Shown here one piece after another: positions 10,326 to 19,724 of a DNA stretch of 34,567 nt. The translations under genes and the position numbers were made by a program. The stretch covers positions 12,829-47,395 of the forward strand of contig MGOS01000095.1 of the NCBI GenBank assembly GCA_001797185.1. Reading direction: 5' to 3'. Each line of letters opens with the position of its first letter. Position 1 is the stretch's first letter. The notes under the pieces are model-generated. The model saw only the letters and a program-made list of their open reading frames with translations. It was not told the DNA's origin and made no database searches. The stretch comes from Clostridiales bacterium GWB2_37_7. Its GTDB lineage: Bacteria > Bacillota > Clostridia > Lutisporales > Lutisporaceae.

Positions 10326-11072
10326 TTGAAACTTTTGGTTGATACACACTGTCATACCTTGTCCAGTGGTCACGCATACAGCACCATCAAAGAAATGGCT
10401 GACTATGCAAGCCAAATAGGGATGAAAATCATCGGTATGACGGATCATGGACCTTCTTTACCGGGAGCTCCACATATATATCATTTTGGAAATTTAAGAA
10501 TTCTGCCGGAATATATCAGCGGGGTGAGAATACTAAAGGGTGTTGAAGCAAATATTATGAGCTACGATGGTACGCTGGATATGCCGGAAAAATTTTTAAG
10601 TAAGCTGGAGCTTGTAATAGCTGGCTTCCATGATGCATGTCTGATACCTGGTAGTGTAGAGGAAAACACTCGAGCAGTAATAGGAGCGATGAAGAATCCT
10701 TTGGTGGATATTATTGCCCATCCCGGCAACCCGCAGTTTCCAGTAGATGTCGAGCGAGTTGTAGCTTGTGCAATAGAAACCAGCACATTGATAGAAATAA
10801 ACAATAGTTCATTTGGTAATGCGAGAAGAGGCAGTGAAGGAAATTGCAGGCAGATTGCACTGGAAGCCAAGGAAAAGGGTGCTATGCTTACTACTGGCAG
10901 TGATTCTCATATATGCTTCCACGTGGGCAAGTTTGACAAGGTACTTAAACTATTTGAGGATGTGGGAATTACTGAAGAACTGGTAATAAGCTCTAATCCA
11001 CAGAAATTGATTGATTTTCTGAACAAAAAGGGTAAAAAAATAAACTATGGCATAGAAGTCCCTTTTGTATAA
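10326..11072 (+). CDS. PHP domain phosphatase (YcdX-like)
   Basis: VDTHCHTLSSGHAYST..., GMTDHGP, HPGNPQ; TTG start with aggtg RBS. Confidence 0.88.
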   Translation: MKLLVDTHCHTLSSGHAYSTIKEMADYASQIGMKIIGMTDHGPSLPGAPHIYHFGNLRILPEYISGVRILKGVEANIMSYDGTLDMPEKFLSKLELVIAGFHDACLIPGSVEENTRAVIGAMKNPLVDIIAHPGNPQFPVDVERVVACAIETSTLIEINNSSFGNARRGSEGNCRQIALEAKEKGAMLTTGSDSHICFHVGKFDKVLKLFEDVGITEELVISSNPQKLIDFLNKKGKKINYGIEVPFV

Positions 11073-11169
11073 ACAGCGAATAACATATCGCGCTATAGAA
11101 TGAATGAAAATGTATAGTGCGAAATATATTGAATATATATAGAGTAAAAGCTTATCAGGAGGGATACAA

Positions 11170-12498
11170 ATGACCCTGAAAAGAGCCTTTACTCTTTTTT
11201 TATGTATTTTGATGCTAGCCTTCGTGGGCATGGGACCTATACTGCTTCAAAGGTATAGAGTTGAATATAATAAAAGCTATGAGTATATGAAAAATGAAAT
11301 ACCTTGGAGAGGAGTCATTACGGTTTGGGATTATCCCAGGCTTAATACGCAAAACGGTACAAAGCTTTCTTGGATGAGTGCTAAGATTAAGCAATTTGAA
11401 AAGCTTCATCCCGGCGTTTATATAGAATTTAAGGAATTGGAGCCTGCAGGTGGGTACACCTTGTTGAAGGCTGCTGCCAGCACAGGAGCATATCCCGATG
11501 TAGCGCCTGTAGGCAGTGATTATTATTTTATGTCAGAAGGCTTGTTAGAAGAATTAGATGATATAACAGAAACTGAAAAGTCTGATTTCCTACCAACTGC
11601 CTTAGAAAGTGCAAGCTATCAGGGCAGGCTTTATGGATTGCCATGGATCATGACGGGTTATACCATGCTGCTCAACACCTCAATGTTTAGCGAAAAAAAT
11701 ATTCCAATACCGCAGGATGGCAACTGGACCTTTGATCAATTTACAGATGCTGTCAAACAGCTTACCTATGATACCAACAGAAAGAAAGGTCCCGATGTGT
11801 TTGGCTTTAATTCTTATATTGAGCCGGGCGCTTATAATATCTATGGAATTCTTATGAGTGACGGAGCAGAAATCATAAGCAGTGAAAATGGCAGGTATGT
11901 CTATGAAGGTCCTCAAGCTTTGTCGGGCTTGCAGAAGCTATATCAGCTTAAGTACATTTATAAAGCTACACCTGATAATTTTGGGGAGGCAACTCAGGGA
12001 GAAGTTCTAAACTCCTTTATAAAGGGTAAAACTGCAGTCATTACTGCACCTTCTTGGACTATACCCTATATCAGAAATATTTCCTCAGACTCGGTTGAGT
12101 TTACAACAGCAAATTATCCGACCGGAAGTACAGAAATGCCTGTCAGCATTGGGTCAAGCACCTGTTCCTTTGCAGTATTTAAACAAAAGGATGAGAATAA
12201 GAGGGAAATGAGTATAGAATTTGTTAAGTTCTTAACTTCTGCAGAAGGTGAGGAGGAGCTGAAGAACTATGGATATTTCTCTGCACGCAAAACAGGAGAG
12301 AATTTATACCAAAATGACAAGGAAATGAGTATGATACAGCAGAGTTTAAGCTTTGTGGAGCCAATACCAAGGCACAAGAACTGGGAGCAAATTGACTTAA
12401 TACTGCAGTCAAGGGTTAAAGCCGCAATCATGGGAGAGTTGACACCGGAAGAAGCGATAAAAGATGCCAAGGAGCTGCTGCAAAAATATACGGAATAA
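11170..12498 (+). CDS. Extracellular solute-binding protein family 1, membrane anchored
   Basis: N-terminal hydrophobic helix, then ITVWDYPRLN...FEKLHPGVYIEF...; no lipobox Cys. Confidence 0.85.
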   Translation: MTLKRAFTLFLCILMLAFVGMGPILLQRYRVEYNKSYEYMKNEIPWRGVITVWDYPRLNTQNGTKLSWMSAKIKQFEKLHPGVYIEFKELEPAGGYTLLKAAASTGAYPDVAPVGSDYYFMSEGLLEELDDITETEKSDFLPTALESASYQGRLYGLPWIMTGYTMLLNTSMFSEKNIPIPQDGNWTFDQFTDAVKQLTYDTNRKKGPDVFGFNSYIEPGAYNIYGILMSDGAEIISSENGRYVYEGPQALSGLQKLYQLKYIYKATPDNFGEATQGEVLNSFIKGKTAVITAPSWTIPYIRNISSDSVEFTTANYPTGSTEMPVSIGSSTCSFAVFKQKDENKREMSIEFVKFLTSAEGEEELKNYGYFSARKTGENLYQNDKEMSMIQQSLSFVEPIPRHKNWEQIDLILQSRVKAAIMGELTPEEAIKDAKELLQKYTE

Positions 12499-12639
12499 AA
12501 TATTTCTATATACTGTGCAAACCACAAAAGTATTGTATAATGGAATTTGCAGCGAATGGTTGCAATAAAGCTAAACTGCATAAATTGTGCTATAATATTG
12601 AATAATAGAGCATATGCAGTACCTTAAGGGGGATTTACA

Positions 12640-13545
12640 ATGGAGAATTTAAAGATTGATATAGAAGCTTCGGGCATCAAAAATATAAGATTCAGTGAGC
12701 CTATGAGTCAGCACACATCCTTCAAGGTAGGAGGACCTGCTGAACTATTTTTTGAACCAGCTGATGTAGAAGAGCTGAAAAAGACACTTGGCTTTGTAAT
12801 AGAACATAAAATTCCATACTATGTAATAGGAAATGGAACAAATCTGCTGGTAGGCGACAATGGAATCCGAGGCGCTATTATAAAGGTTGGAGAAAGCTTT
12901 GGTGAAATAGATATTGTTGGAGAAGAGATAACTGTTGAATGCGGGGTGCTTCTTTCGACACTTTCCAAGGCTGCTGCCAGAAATGCCTTAACAGGCTTAG
13001 AGTTTGCCAGTGGCATACCTGGCTATCTGGGTGGCGCAGTTGCCATGAATGCAGGAGCCTATGGCGGTGAGATGAAGGATGTAATTGAGTGGGTGGAGGT
13101 TCTGGATGAAAATCTTGAGCTGCAAAGGTACACCAATACTCAGATGGAATTTAACTACAGAAGAAGTATTGTAGAACCTAGAGGATTTATCGTAGTTCGC
13201 TGCAAGCTTAAGCTTAAGAAAGGTGAACAAGAGCAGATAAACGGCATTATGTCGGATTTGGCTCAAAAGAGAAAAACAAAGCAGCCCTTGCATCTTCCAA
13301 GTGCAGGCAGTACCTTTAGGAGACCACCGGGGTATTTTGCCGGCAAGCTGATTGAGGATGCAGGACTTAGAGGCTTTGGCATAGGAGGTGCGCAGGTATC
13401 TGAACTACACTGCGGCTTTGTGGTAAACAGAGGTGAAGCTACAGCCAAGGATGTGTATGATTTGATTAAGTATGTACAGCGTACAGTTTTTAATCAGTTT
13501 GGAATAATGCTGGAAACAGAAATTAAAATATTAGGTGAATTTTAA
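12640..13545 (+). CDS. murB: UDP-N-acetylenolpyruvoylglucosamine reductase
   Basis: NTS-like SFKVGGPAELFFEP, GNGTNLLVGD, AGSTFRRPPGYFAGKLIEDAGLRG. Confidence 0.97.
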   Translation: MENLKIDIEASGIKNIRFSEPMSQHTSFKVGGPAELFFEPADVEELKKTLGFVIEHKIPYYVIGNGTNLLVGDNGIRGAIIKVGESFGEIDIVGEEITVECGVLLSTLSKAAARNALTGLEFASGIPGYLGGAVAMNAGAYGGEMKDVIEWVEVLDENLELQRYTNTQMEFNYRRSIVEPRGFIVVRCKLKLKKGEQEQINGIMSDLAQKRKTKQPLHLPSAGSTFRRPPGYFAGKLIEDAGLRGFGIGGAQVSELHCGFVVNRGEATAKDVYDLIKYVQRTVFNQFGIMLETEIKILGEF

Positions 13546-13568
13546 TGTGTCTAAGGACACATTTTTTT
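13546..13568 (+). terminator. Intrinsic terminator after murB
   Basis: TGTGTC-TAAG-GACACA-TTTTTTT. Confidence 0.85.
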
Positions 13569-13600
13569 ATTGTATAGGAAATTGAAATTTCCTATACAAT
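13569..13600. repeat. Perfect 15-bp inverted repeat (operator or hairpin)
   Basis: ATTGTATAGGAAATT-GA-AATTTCCTATACAAT. Confidence 0.8.
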
Positions 13601-13605
13601 GGGGG

Positions 13606-13800
13606 ACCTGTCGTGAAATACGGAATATATGGGAAATCAGTGTTCAATGAGGCGAATATTCTAGTGTAAAGGAAGATGGAGTTTCTGATACGATGAGAGA
13701 ATTCTCATAACCTTAAAGGAGGGAGCTCAGGATGCTTGCATCCGTGGTCGGGAACCATAGGGTTCCTTAGGGTCAAATAGTGCGGCGTGAGACGCATTTT
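13606..13800 (+). ncRNA. Candidate structured transcript between murB and PHP gene
   Basis: Possible promoter TTGTAT-N17-TATACA upstream; hairpins TGAGA-GAAT-TCTCA, GGATGC/GCATCC, GGAACC-ATAG-GGTTCC; TGCG/CGCA terminator ending TTTTTT. Confidence 0.45.
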
Positions 13801-13802
13801 TT
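13782..13802 (+). terminator. Terminator of the candidate RNA
   Basis: GCGGCGTGAGACGC followed by ATTTTTT. Confidence 0.55.
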
Positions 13803-13976
13803 ATGGCAAAATAAAATGACAAATACCCATGCATGCTATTAAGGTGTATAATATAAACAAAACTGTGTTTGTTTATATTAAGAGAATGACAAATAGTGTT
13901 TTGATAATAATAAAGGCAGGTTATAATATAAGTAGTGGACGCACCCATAGCGTCCAGCATTGAAGAGGTGGATGTT

Positions 13977-14711
13977 TTGATTACACTATACGCTGACTAT
14001 CATACCCACACAATCTATAGCCATGGCAAAGGTACCATCATGGACAATGTAATGGCTGCCAAGAGAAAAGGACTTACTGAAATAGCTATTACAGATCATG
14101 GTATACGTCACTTAACCTTTGGTGTGAGAAAGAAAAACATAGTCAAGATGAGACAGGAAATAGATAATATAAATGAACATTGTGAAGGTGTAAAGGTGCT
14201 GCTGGGAATGGAATGCAACATAATAAGCACTGAAGGCGATATTGATATGAATGACGATATTAGAAAACACCTTGATATATTGCTAGTAGGTTATCACATG
14301 ATGGTAATCCCCAAAAGTCTTAGAGATGCATGGAATATATACGGCTTGAACTATTTAGATAAATTTTTCTCCTATAATACTGAAAAGGTTAAGGAGAAAA
14401 ACACCATAGCAATAGCTAAAGCAATTGAGAAACACAAAATTGATATTATTACACATCCGGGTGCCAGAATCCCGATTGATACTACATATGTTGCGCAGAT
14501 AGCTGCTAAGGCTGGAACTGCTCTTGAGATTAATTCTCATAGCAGTGCTATGACTGCAGAACACGTAAAGGCTGCTGCCAAATATGGCGTTCAATTTGTT
14601 ATAGATAGTGATGCCCACAGACCTGAAGATGTAGGAAGACTTGACAATGGACTTAAAATTGCTTTGGAAGCAGGGCTAGACAGCAACCAAATAATTAATG
14701 CTATTAAATAA
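13977..14711 (+). CDS. PHP domain phosphoesterase
   Basis: YADYHTHTIYSHGKGT, AITDHGIRH, HPGARIPIDT, DSDAHRPEDVG; TTG 13977 with gaggtgg RBS preferred over track start GTG 13935. Confidence 0.85.
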   Translation: MITLYADYHTHTIYSHGKGTIMDNVMAAKRKGLTEIAITDHGIRHLTFGVRKKNIVKMRQEIDNINEHCEGVKVLLGMECNIISTEGDIDMNDDIRKHLDILLVGYHMMVIPKSLRDAWNIYGLNYLDKFFSYNTEKVKEKNTIAIAKAIEKHKIDIITHPGARIPIDTTYVAQIAAKAGTALEINSHSSAMTAEHVKAAAKYGVQFVIDSDAHRPEDVGRLDNGLKIALEAGLDSNQIINAIK

Positions 14712-14753
14712 GATAAATACTTGTATTTATTCTTTGTCTGAGGAGGAGGCTAT

Positions 14754-15617
14754 ATGAAATTTTTAATAGTTACCGGACTATCGGGAGCAGGCAAAAGCTT
14801 GTCTATAAAGTATTTAGAGGATTTTGGATATTTCTGTGTAGACAATCTTCCTCCTGCACTTATAGTTAAGTTTGCAGAGTTGTGGAGCCAAAGCAAAAGT
14901 ACCTCTGAAAATATTGCTTTGGTTATCGATATTCGAGGAGGTAAATTTTTTGATCAGCTGCAGGTTAGTTTGGAAGAATTAAAGAACGCAGGTTTTGATT
15001 ATGAAATACTATTCCTTGAGGCTTCAGATGAGATATTGATTAAGCGCTTTAAGGCTAGCAGGAGACAGCATCCCCTTGCTGTGGACGGTAGGATCATAAG
15101 AGGAATCAAAGCAGAACGCAGAAAGCTGGAGCATATCAAATCAAAAGCGAGCTTTATAATAGACACTACCAACATGCTGCCTTCTGATTTGAAGGATGAG
15201 ATGAAGCATCTGTTTGTAGAAGGGGGCAAGTCGGAGGGCATCAACATAAGTGTTGTATCCTTTGGCTTCAAATATGGAATACCCTTGGATTCTGATATGG
15301 TTTTTGATGTAAGGTTTTTACCAAACCCTTATTATGTAGAAAGCTTAAAGAAATACAGCGGTAATGATGAAGGGGTCAGAAGCTACGTAATGCAATGGCC
15401 GGAAGCAATTGAGTTTAAGAACAAGCTGGTGGAAATGGTGGAATTTCTTATTCCTAATTTCATCAAAGAAGGGAAAAGCCAATTGGTTATTTCAATTGGT
15501 TGTACCGGAGGCAGACATAGGTCTGTAACAATGGTAAACATGTTAAGTAAAAAGCTAAAGGAAAACAACCACAGGGTAATAGTAGAGCATAGGGATATTG
15601 AAGAGGATAACCACTAA
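14754..15617 (+). CDS. rapZ: RNase adapter/GTPase RapZ (YvcJ)
   Basis: [43 protein letters not shown]. Confidence 0.97.
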   Translation: MKFLIVTGLSGAGKSLSIKYLEDFGYFCVDNLPPALIVKFAELWSQSKSTSENIALVIDIRGGKFFDQLQVSLEELKNAGFDYEILFLEASDEILIKRFKASRRQHPLAVDGRIIRGIKAERRKLEHIKSKASFIIDTTNMLPSDLKDEMKHLFVEGGKSEGINISVVSFGFKYGIPLDSDMVFDVRFLPNPYYVESLKKYSGNDEGVRSYVMQWPEAIEFKNKLVEMVEFLIPNFIKEGKSQLVISIGCTGGRHRSVTMVNMLSKKLKENNHRVIVEHRDIEEDNH

Positions 15618-15694
15618 TAACATATAGCAGTACTGAGATTAATATAATATTAGTATGACTTAATAGTATATTAAGACATAATCAAAAAGGGTTC

Positions 15695-15783
15695 TACACC
15701 ACAAAGCTAACTTTATGTAAGTTGCTTCTCCACGATATGTTAAGAAGCCTGTGCAGCAAATATAAACTAAGCTTTGCGGTGTA
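15695..15783 (+). promoter_or_regulatory. Structured leader (three-way-junction-like) of yvcK
   Basis: TACACC-A-CAAAGCT (15695-15707) pairs with AGCTTTG-C-GGTGTA (15771-15783); internal hairpins AACTT/AAGTT and GCTTCT/AGAAGC; ends 4 nt before the GGGGG RBS. Confidence 0.6.
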
Positions 15784-15798
15784 TATCGGGGGATGAGC

Positions 15799-16893
15799 AT
15801 GAGAAATAAATCTATAAAAAGTCTTCTTTATGAAGCTGGTATATATTCGGGTGGTCCTAGGATAGTTACAATCGGGGGAGGAACAGGCCTCTCCGTATTA
15901 CTGAGAGGGTTAAAAAGGTTCACATCCAATTTGACGGCTATAGTCACAGTAGCTGACGATGGCGGAGGCTCAGGACTCCTGCGTGAAAACATGGGGATGC
16001 TGCCTCCCGGAGATATACGAAACTGTGTGGTTGCACTGGCAAATACGGAGCCTATTATCGAGCGTCTTATGCAATATAGATTCACGGAAGGTGATTTAAA
16101 GGGGCAAAGCTTTGGCAACCTTTTTATCGCAGCTTTAAATGATATTTGTGGCAGCTTTGATCAAGCAATTAAAGAGATGAGCAACGTTTTGGCTGTAACC
16201 GGCAAGGTTCTACCTGTTACACTGGAGGATATGGTGCTTTTTGCCGAGTTGGAGGACGGAACTATCATTAAAGGAGAATCGCAGATTCCTATAAAACAGC
16301 AGACCACAAATCAAAGAATCAAGAGGATATTTATAAAGCCATCAAACTGTTGCGCACTTCCTGAAGCACTTGAGGAGATCCAAAATGCAGATGCAATCAT
16401 ATTGGGTCCGGGCAGTCTATTTACTAGTATTATCCCTAATTTGTTGGTAAAGGATATCAGTAAGGCTATTAGTAAGTCAACAGCTATGAAGATCTATGTT
16501 AGCAACATCATGACGCAGCAGGGAGAAACGATTGGTTATAGTCTTGTTGATCATATAGATGCTATTAATCAGCATGCAGAAGAATTATACATTGATTATA
16601 CAGTTGTAAACAACGGTCCTATTCCTGATTACTTAATAGAAAAATATAGAATGGAGAATGCATCTCCCGTTAAAATAGATTATAATATTATAAGAGATAT
16701 GAACATAAAGGTAATCGAGGGGGACTTTGTAAGTATAGAGAAGGACTATTTAAGGCATAATTACAATCATTTATCGGAGGTAATCTTTGAGCTTATAAAT
16801 GAAGAGAAGCTTTCCAAGGATAAAAAAAGAATTATAGACTACTATTATGTAAATGGAAAGCTAAAGAAGCAGAAAGCAATGAATAAGGAGTGA
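15799..16893 (+). CDS. yvcK: Gluconeogenesis factor YvcK/CofD-like protein
   Basis: GGPRIVTIGGGTGLSVLLRGLK, VTVADDGGGSGLLRENMGMLPPGDIRNC; ATG 15799 spaces better from GGGGG (15788-15792) than ATG 15793. Confidence 0.95.
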   Translation: MRNKSIKSLLYEAGIYSGGPRIVTIGGGTGLSVLLRGLKRFTSNLTAIVTVADDGGGSGLLRENMGMLPPGDIRNCVVALANTEPIIERLMQYRFTEGDLKGQSFGNLFIAALNDICGSFDQAIKEMSNVLAVTGKVLPVTLEDMVLFAELEDGTIIKGESQIPIKQQTTNQRIKRIFIKPSNCCALPEALEEIQNADAIILGPGSLFTSIIPNLLVKDISKAISKSTAMKIYVSNIMTQQGETIGYSLVDHIDAINQHAEELYIDYTVVNNGPIPDYLIEKYRMENASPVKIDYNIIRDMNIKVIEGDFVSIEKDYLRHNYNHLSEVIFELINEEKLSKDKKRIIDYYYVNGKLKKQKAMNKE

Positions 16894-16898
16894 ACCGA

Positions 16899-17477
16899 AT
16901 GGAAGGTAATAATAATGATAACACATTGGAAGTAAAAGAAGGGCAGCAGGCAGAACAGAAAAGCAATAGGGATGAGATATTGTCATGGGTGAAGATGATC
17001 GTATCAGCCTTTGTTATAGCGATTGTATTGAGAACCTTTGTTTTTCAAATGGCCTTGGTAAATCAAATTTCAATGAATCCCACACTATATGAAGGGCAAA
17101 TGCTGATGATTTCGAAAATAAACTACCTTGTCGGAAACCCTCAAAGGGGTGATATTGTAGTACTAAAGGATGATGTAGAAAACAAGCTGCTTATCAAAAG
17201 AGTAATTGGATTACCTGGTGAAGAAATTCAGGTGCAAAATGGCAAGGTTTATATAGATTCAAAGGAGCTTGAACCAGACTACACGAGCTTTCCAACCTAT
17301 GCTTCTACACAGGAAGCGTGGAATTTGTCTCAGGGTGAGTACTTTGTGTTGGGAGATAATAGGGAGCGCAGTCGGGACAGTAGATCTGAAGACGTTGGGC
17401 TGATTAGCAGAAATAATATAATAGGAAAAGCGGTATTCAGGATTTGGCCTTTAAACAAGCTGGGATTGTTAAAATAG
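16899..17477 (+). CDS. lepB: Signal peptidase I
   Basis: N-terminal TM helix, QISMNPTLYEGQ catalytic Ser box, LLIKRVIGLPGE Lys box, LGDNRERSRDSR. Confidence 0.95.
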   Translation: MEGNNNDNTLEVKEGQQAEQKSNRDEILSWVKMIVSAFVIAIVLRTFVFQMALVNQISMNPTLYEGQMLMISKINYLVGNPQRGDIVVLKDDVENKLLIKRVIGLPGEEIQVQNGKVYIDSKELEPDYTSFPTYASTQEAWNLSQGEYFVLGDNRERSRDSRSEDVGLISRNNIIGKAVFRIWPLNKLGLLK

Positions 17478-17493
17478 ACGAGGTGCTTATAGT

Positions 17494-18438
17494 ATGACCT
17501 TTTCATCTATCGTAAAAAATGAAATATCTAAAATAAATACTGAAGAGAAATGCTGTCAATTGGCAGAATTATCCGCTTTGATTAAAATGACGGGTACGAT
17601 ACAAATTCATGGTAGAAACAGCATAGGTATCAAGCTTTCAACTGAGAATGCATCTATTGCCAGAATGCTTTTTACATTAATTAAGGATATATTTGATATT
17701 AATACAAGAGTTGCTGTTAGAAGAAACAAGCAGCTTAAGAAAAATAACAATTATACACTGTACATAGATACCCAAACCGGTGGAGAAACAGTACTTTTGG
17801 CAACTGGTATACTAACTAAGACTGAAGAGGGCATCAGAATAAATTACAGGCTGCCTCTTACGCTGGTCAAGAGGCCTTGTTGCAAGAAGGCATATCTAAG
17901 AGGTGTTTTTTTGGGAGGCGGTTCCATTAGTGATCCGGAAAAGACCTACCATTTGGAGCTTGTAACAAATAATAATGAATATGCAGAGTCCATAAAAAAG
18001 TTGATAAATAGTTATAACTTGAATGCAAAGGTTGTTAACAGAAAAGGGAACTATGTGGTATATTTAAAGGAAGGCGAACAGATAGTAGACTATTTAAATA
18101 TAATTGGTGCACACAAAGCCCTGCTAAGTCTAGAAAATGTTAGAATATACAAAGAGATGAGAAATAATGTAAATAGAATCGTTAATTGCGAAACTGCAAA
18201 TTTAAGTAAAATTGTAAATGCATCAATGCGGCAAATACATAACATAGAGCTTATAAAGTCCAGGATAGGCTTTGATAATATACCTGAAGGCTTAGCTGAA
18301 ATTGCAGAATTAAGGTTAATGTATCCTGATGCCAGTCTTAAGGAACTGGGAGAGATGATGAGTCCTCCAATAGGTAAATCAGGTATCAATCATAGACTAA
18401 GAAAATTGGATGAAATAGCTGAGAAAATAAAGCTATAA
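17494..18438 (+). CDS. whiA: Sporulation transcription regulator WhiA
   Basis: KNEISKI..., LAGLIDADG-like RGVFLGGGSISDPEKTYHLEL, C-terminal HTH PDASLKELGEMMSPPIGKSGINHRLRKL. Confidence 0.96.
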   Translation: MTFSSIVKNEISKINTEEKCCQLAELSALIKMTGTIQIHGRNSIGIKLSTENASIARMLFTLIKDIFDINTRVAVRRNKQLKKNNNYTLYIDTQTGGETVLLATGILTKTEEGIRINYRLPLTLVKRPCCKKAYLRGVFLGGGSISDPEKTYHLELVTNNNEYAESIKKLINSYNLNAKVVNRKGNYVVYLKEGEQIVDYLNIIGAHKALLSLENVRIYKEMRNNVNRIVNCETANLSKIVNASMRQIHNIELIKSRIGFDNIPEGLAEIAELRLMYPDASLKELGEMMSPPIGKSGINHRLRKLDEIAEKIKL

Positions 18439-18439
18439 A

Positions 18440-18589
18440 TATAACGAGGCAAAATATGTCCTCCACTTCTATAAGTGGCGGGTTCCGATTTCAGCGAAAG
18501 GAGGTGGGAATATACCCCCCTGCCTCGTTGAAACGCCTTGGGTAGTTTTTTGCAACAAGTGCAAAAAACTTTCAATAAATCTTGTTATA
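18440..18589 (+). repeat. Interspersed ~150-bp structured element, copy 3
   Basis: Same architecture as copy 2; begins 2 nt after the whiA stop codon. Confidence 0.95.
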
Positions 18590-18642
18590 AGAAATTCTGA
18601 GTGTACAAGCTTTTTTGTACCTTTATGTTGGGGGAATAGTAT

Positions 18643-19710
18643 ATGAGAAGAATTTCCGTAGAGCGGGTAAAGGACGGCATGGAGCTTGCCAAAACGCTAT
18701 ATAGCATTGAGGGTAATATTCTGTTGAATGCCGGAATTAAACTTAAAGAATCCTATGTAAATAAATTCAAAGAAATTGGAATAGGTGAAATTTACATAAA
18801 TGATAGTTTAAGCTCTGATATCTTTATTGAGGATATCATATCCGATGAGACAAGGTTTGAAGCTAGAATGGCAATAAAGAAGGCTATGGATCATGTAATG
18901 TGTGGCAATAACCTAGATGCCAAGCCCGTTAGAAATGCTGTAGGCAAGATTGTGGAAGAGCTATTGAGTGTTAAGGATGCTGTAATAAACCTACAGGACA
19001 TCAAAACCGTAGATAATTATACCTTTAATCATTCTGCCAATGTTTGTGTGCTTGCAGCTGTCACGGGGATTTCTATGGGTTATGATTCAAGCAAGCTGAA
19101 GGAGCTATGCTTGGGGGCCTTGTTTCATGATATAGGCAAAACTAAAATCCCAAATGAGATACTAAATAAACCGGGACCTTTGACACCTGAGGAATATGAG
19201 ATCATAAAAAGACATGCTAGATTTGGATATGAGATTTTGAAACAAAATGGTGAGTTGAGTTCCTATACCAGTTACATCGCTTTGACTCATCATGAACAAT
19301 ATAATGGAGAAGGGTATCCTTTGGGGCTGGTCGGAAAAGCGATACACGAATTTTCGAGGATCGTAAGTGTGGCAGATGTATATGATGCCATGACCTCAAA
19401 TAGAGTATACAGAAAGAGATTAAATATAAGTGAAGTAGTTGAATACATGATTTCATTAGGAAATCATCAATTTGATTATGAGATAGTAAGAAAGCTGTTA
19501 GAGCACATATCTGTTTTCCCCTTGGGTACTTATGTTACATTGAGTACCGGCGAAACTGCCATAGTAGTGGATAATAACAAAAACTTCCCTAGCAGGCCTG
19601 TTGTTAGACTCATAAAGGATCCTAGTGGGGTGGCATATGAGAACTTTAATGAAATTGACTTGACCAGCTATAATAGTATTGTAATAGCTGATGTATTAGA
19701 TGATATTTAA
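18643..19710 (+). CDS. HD-GYP domain c-di-GMP phosphodiesterase-like protein
   Basis: ALFHDIGKTKIPNEILNKPGPLT...HHEQYNGEGYPLGL...VADVYDAMTSNRVYR. Confidence 0.94.
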   Translation: MRRISVERVKDGMELAKTLYSIEGNILLNAGIKLKESYVNKFKEIGIGEIYINDSLSSDIFIEDIISDETRFEARMAIKKAMDHVMCGNNLDAKPVRNAVGKIVEELLSVKDAVINLQDIKTVDNYTFNHSANVCVLAAVTGISMGYDSSKLKELCLGALFHDIGKTKIPNEILNKPGPLTPEEYEIIKRHARFGYEILKQNGELSSYTSYIALTHHEQYNGEGYPLGLVGKAIHEFSRIVSVADVYDAMTSNRVYRKRLNISEVVEYMISLGNHQFDYEIVRKLLEHISVFPLGTYVTLSTGETAIVVDNNKNFPSRPVVRLIKDPSGVAYENFNEIDLTSYNSIVIADVLDDI

Positions 19711-19724
19711 TCAGGAGGTGTCTT

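Noticed and set aside
11088-11122. Hairpin TCGCGCTATA/TATAGTGCGA upstream of the solute-binding protein gene
   Set aside because: 10-bp stem with a 15-nt loop and no T-tract; too weak to call a terminator or operator
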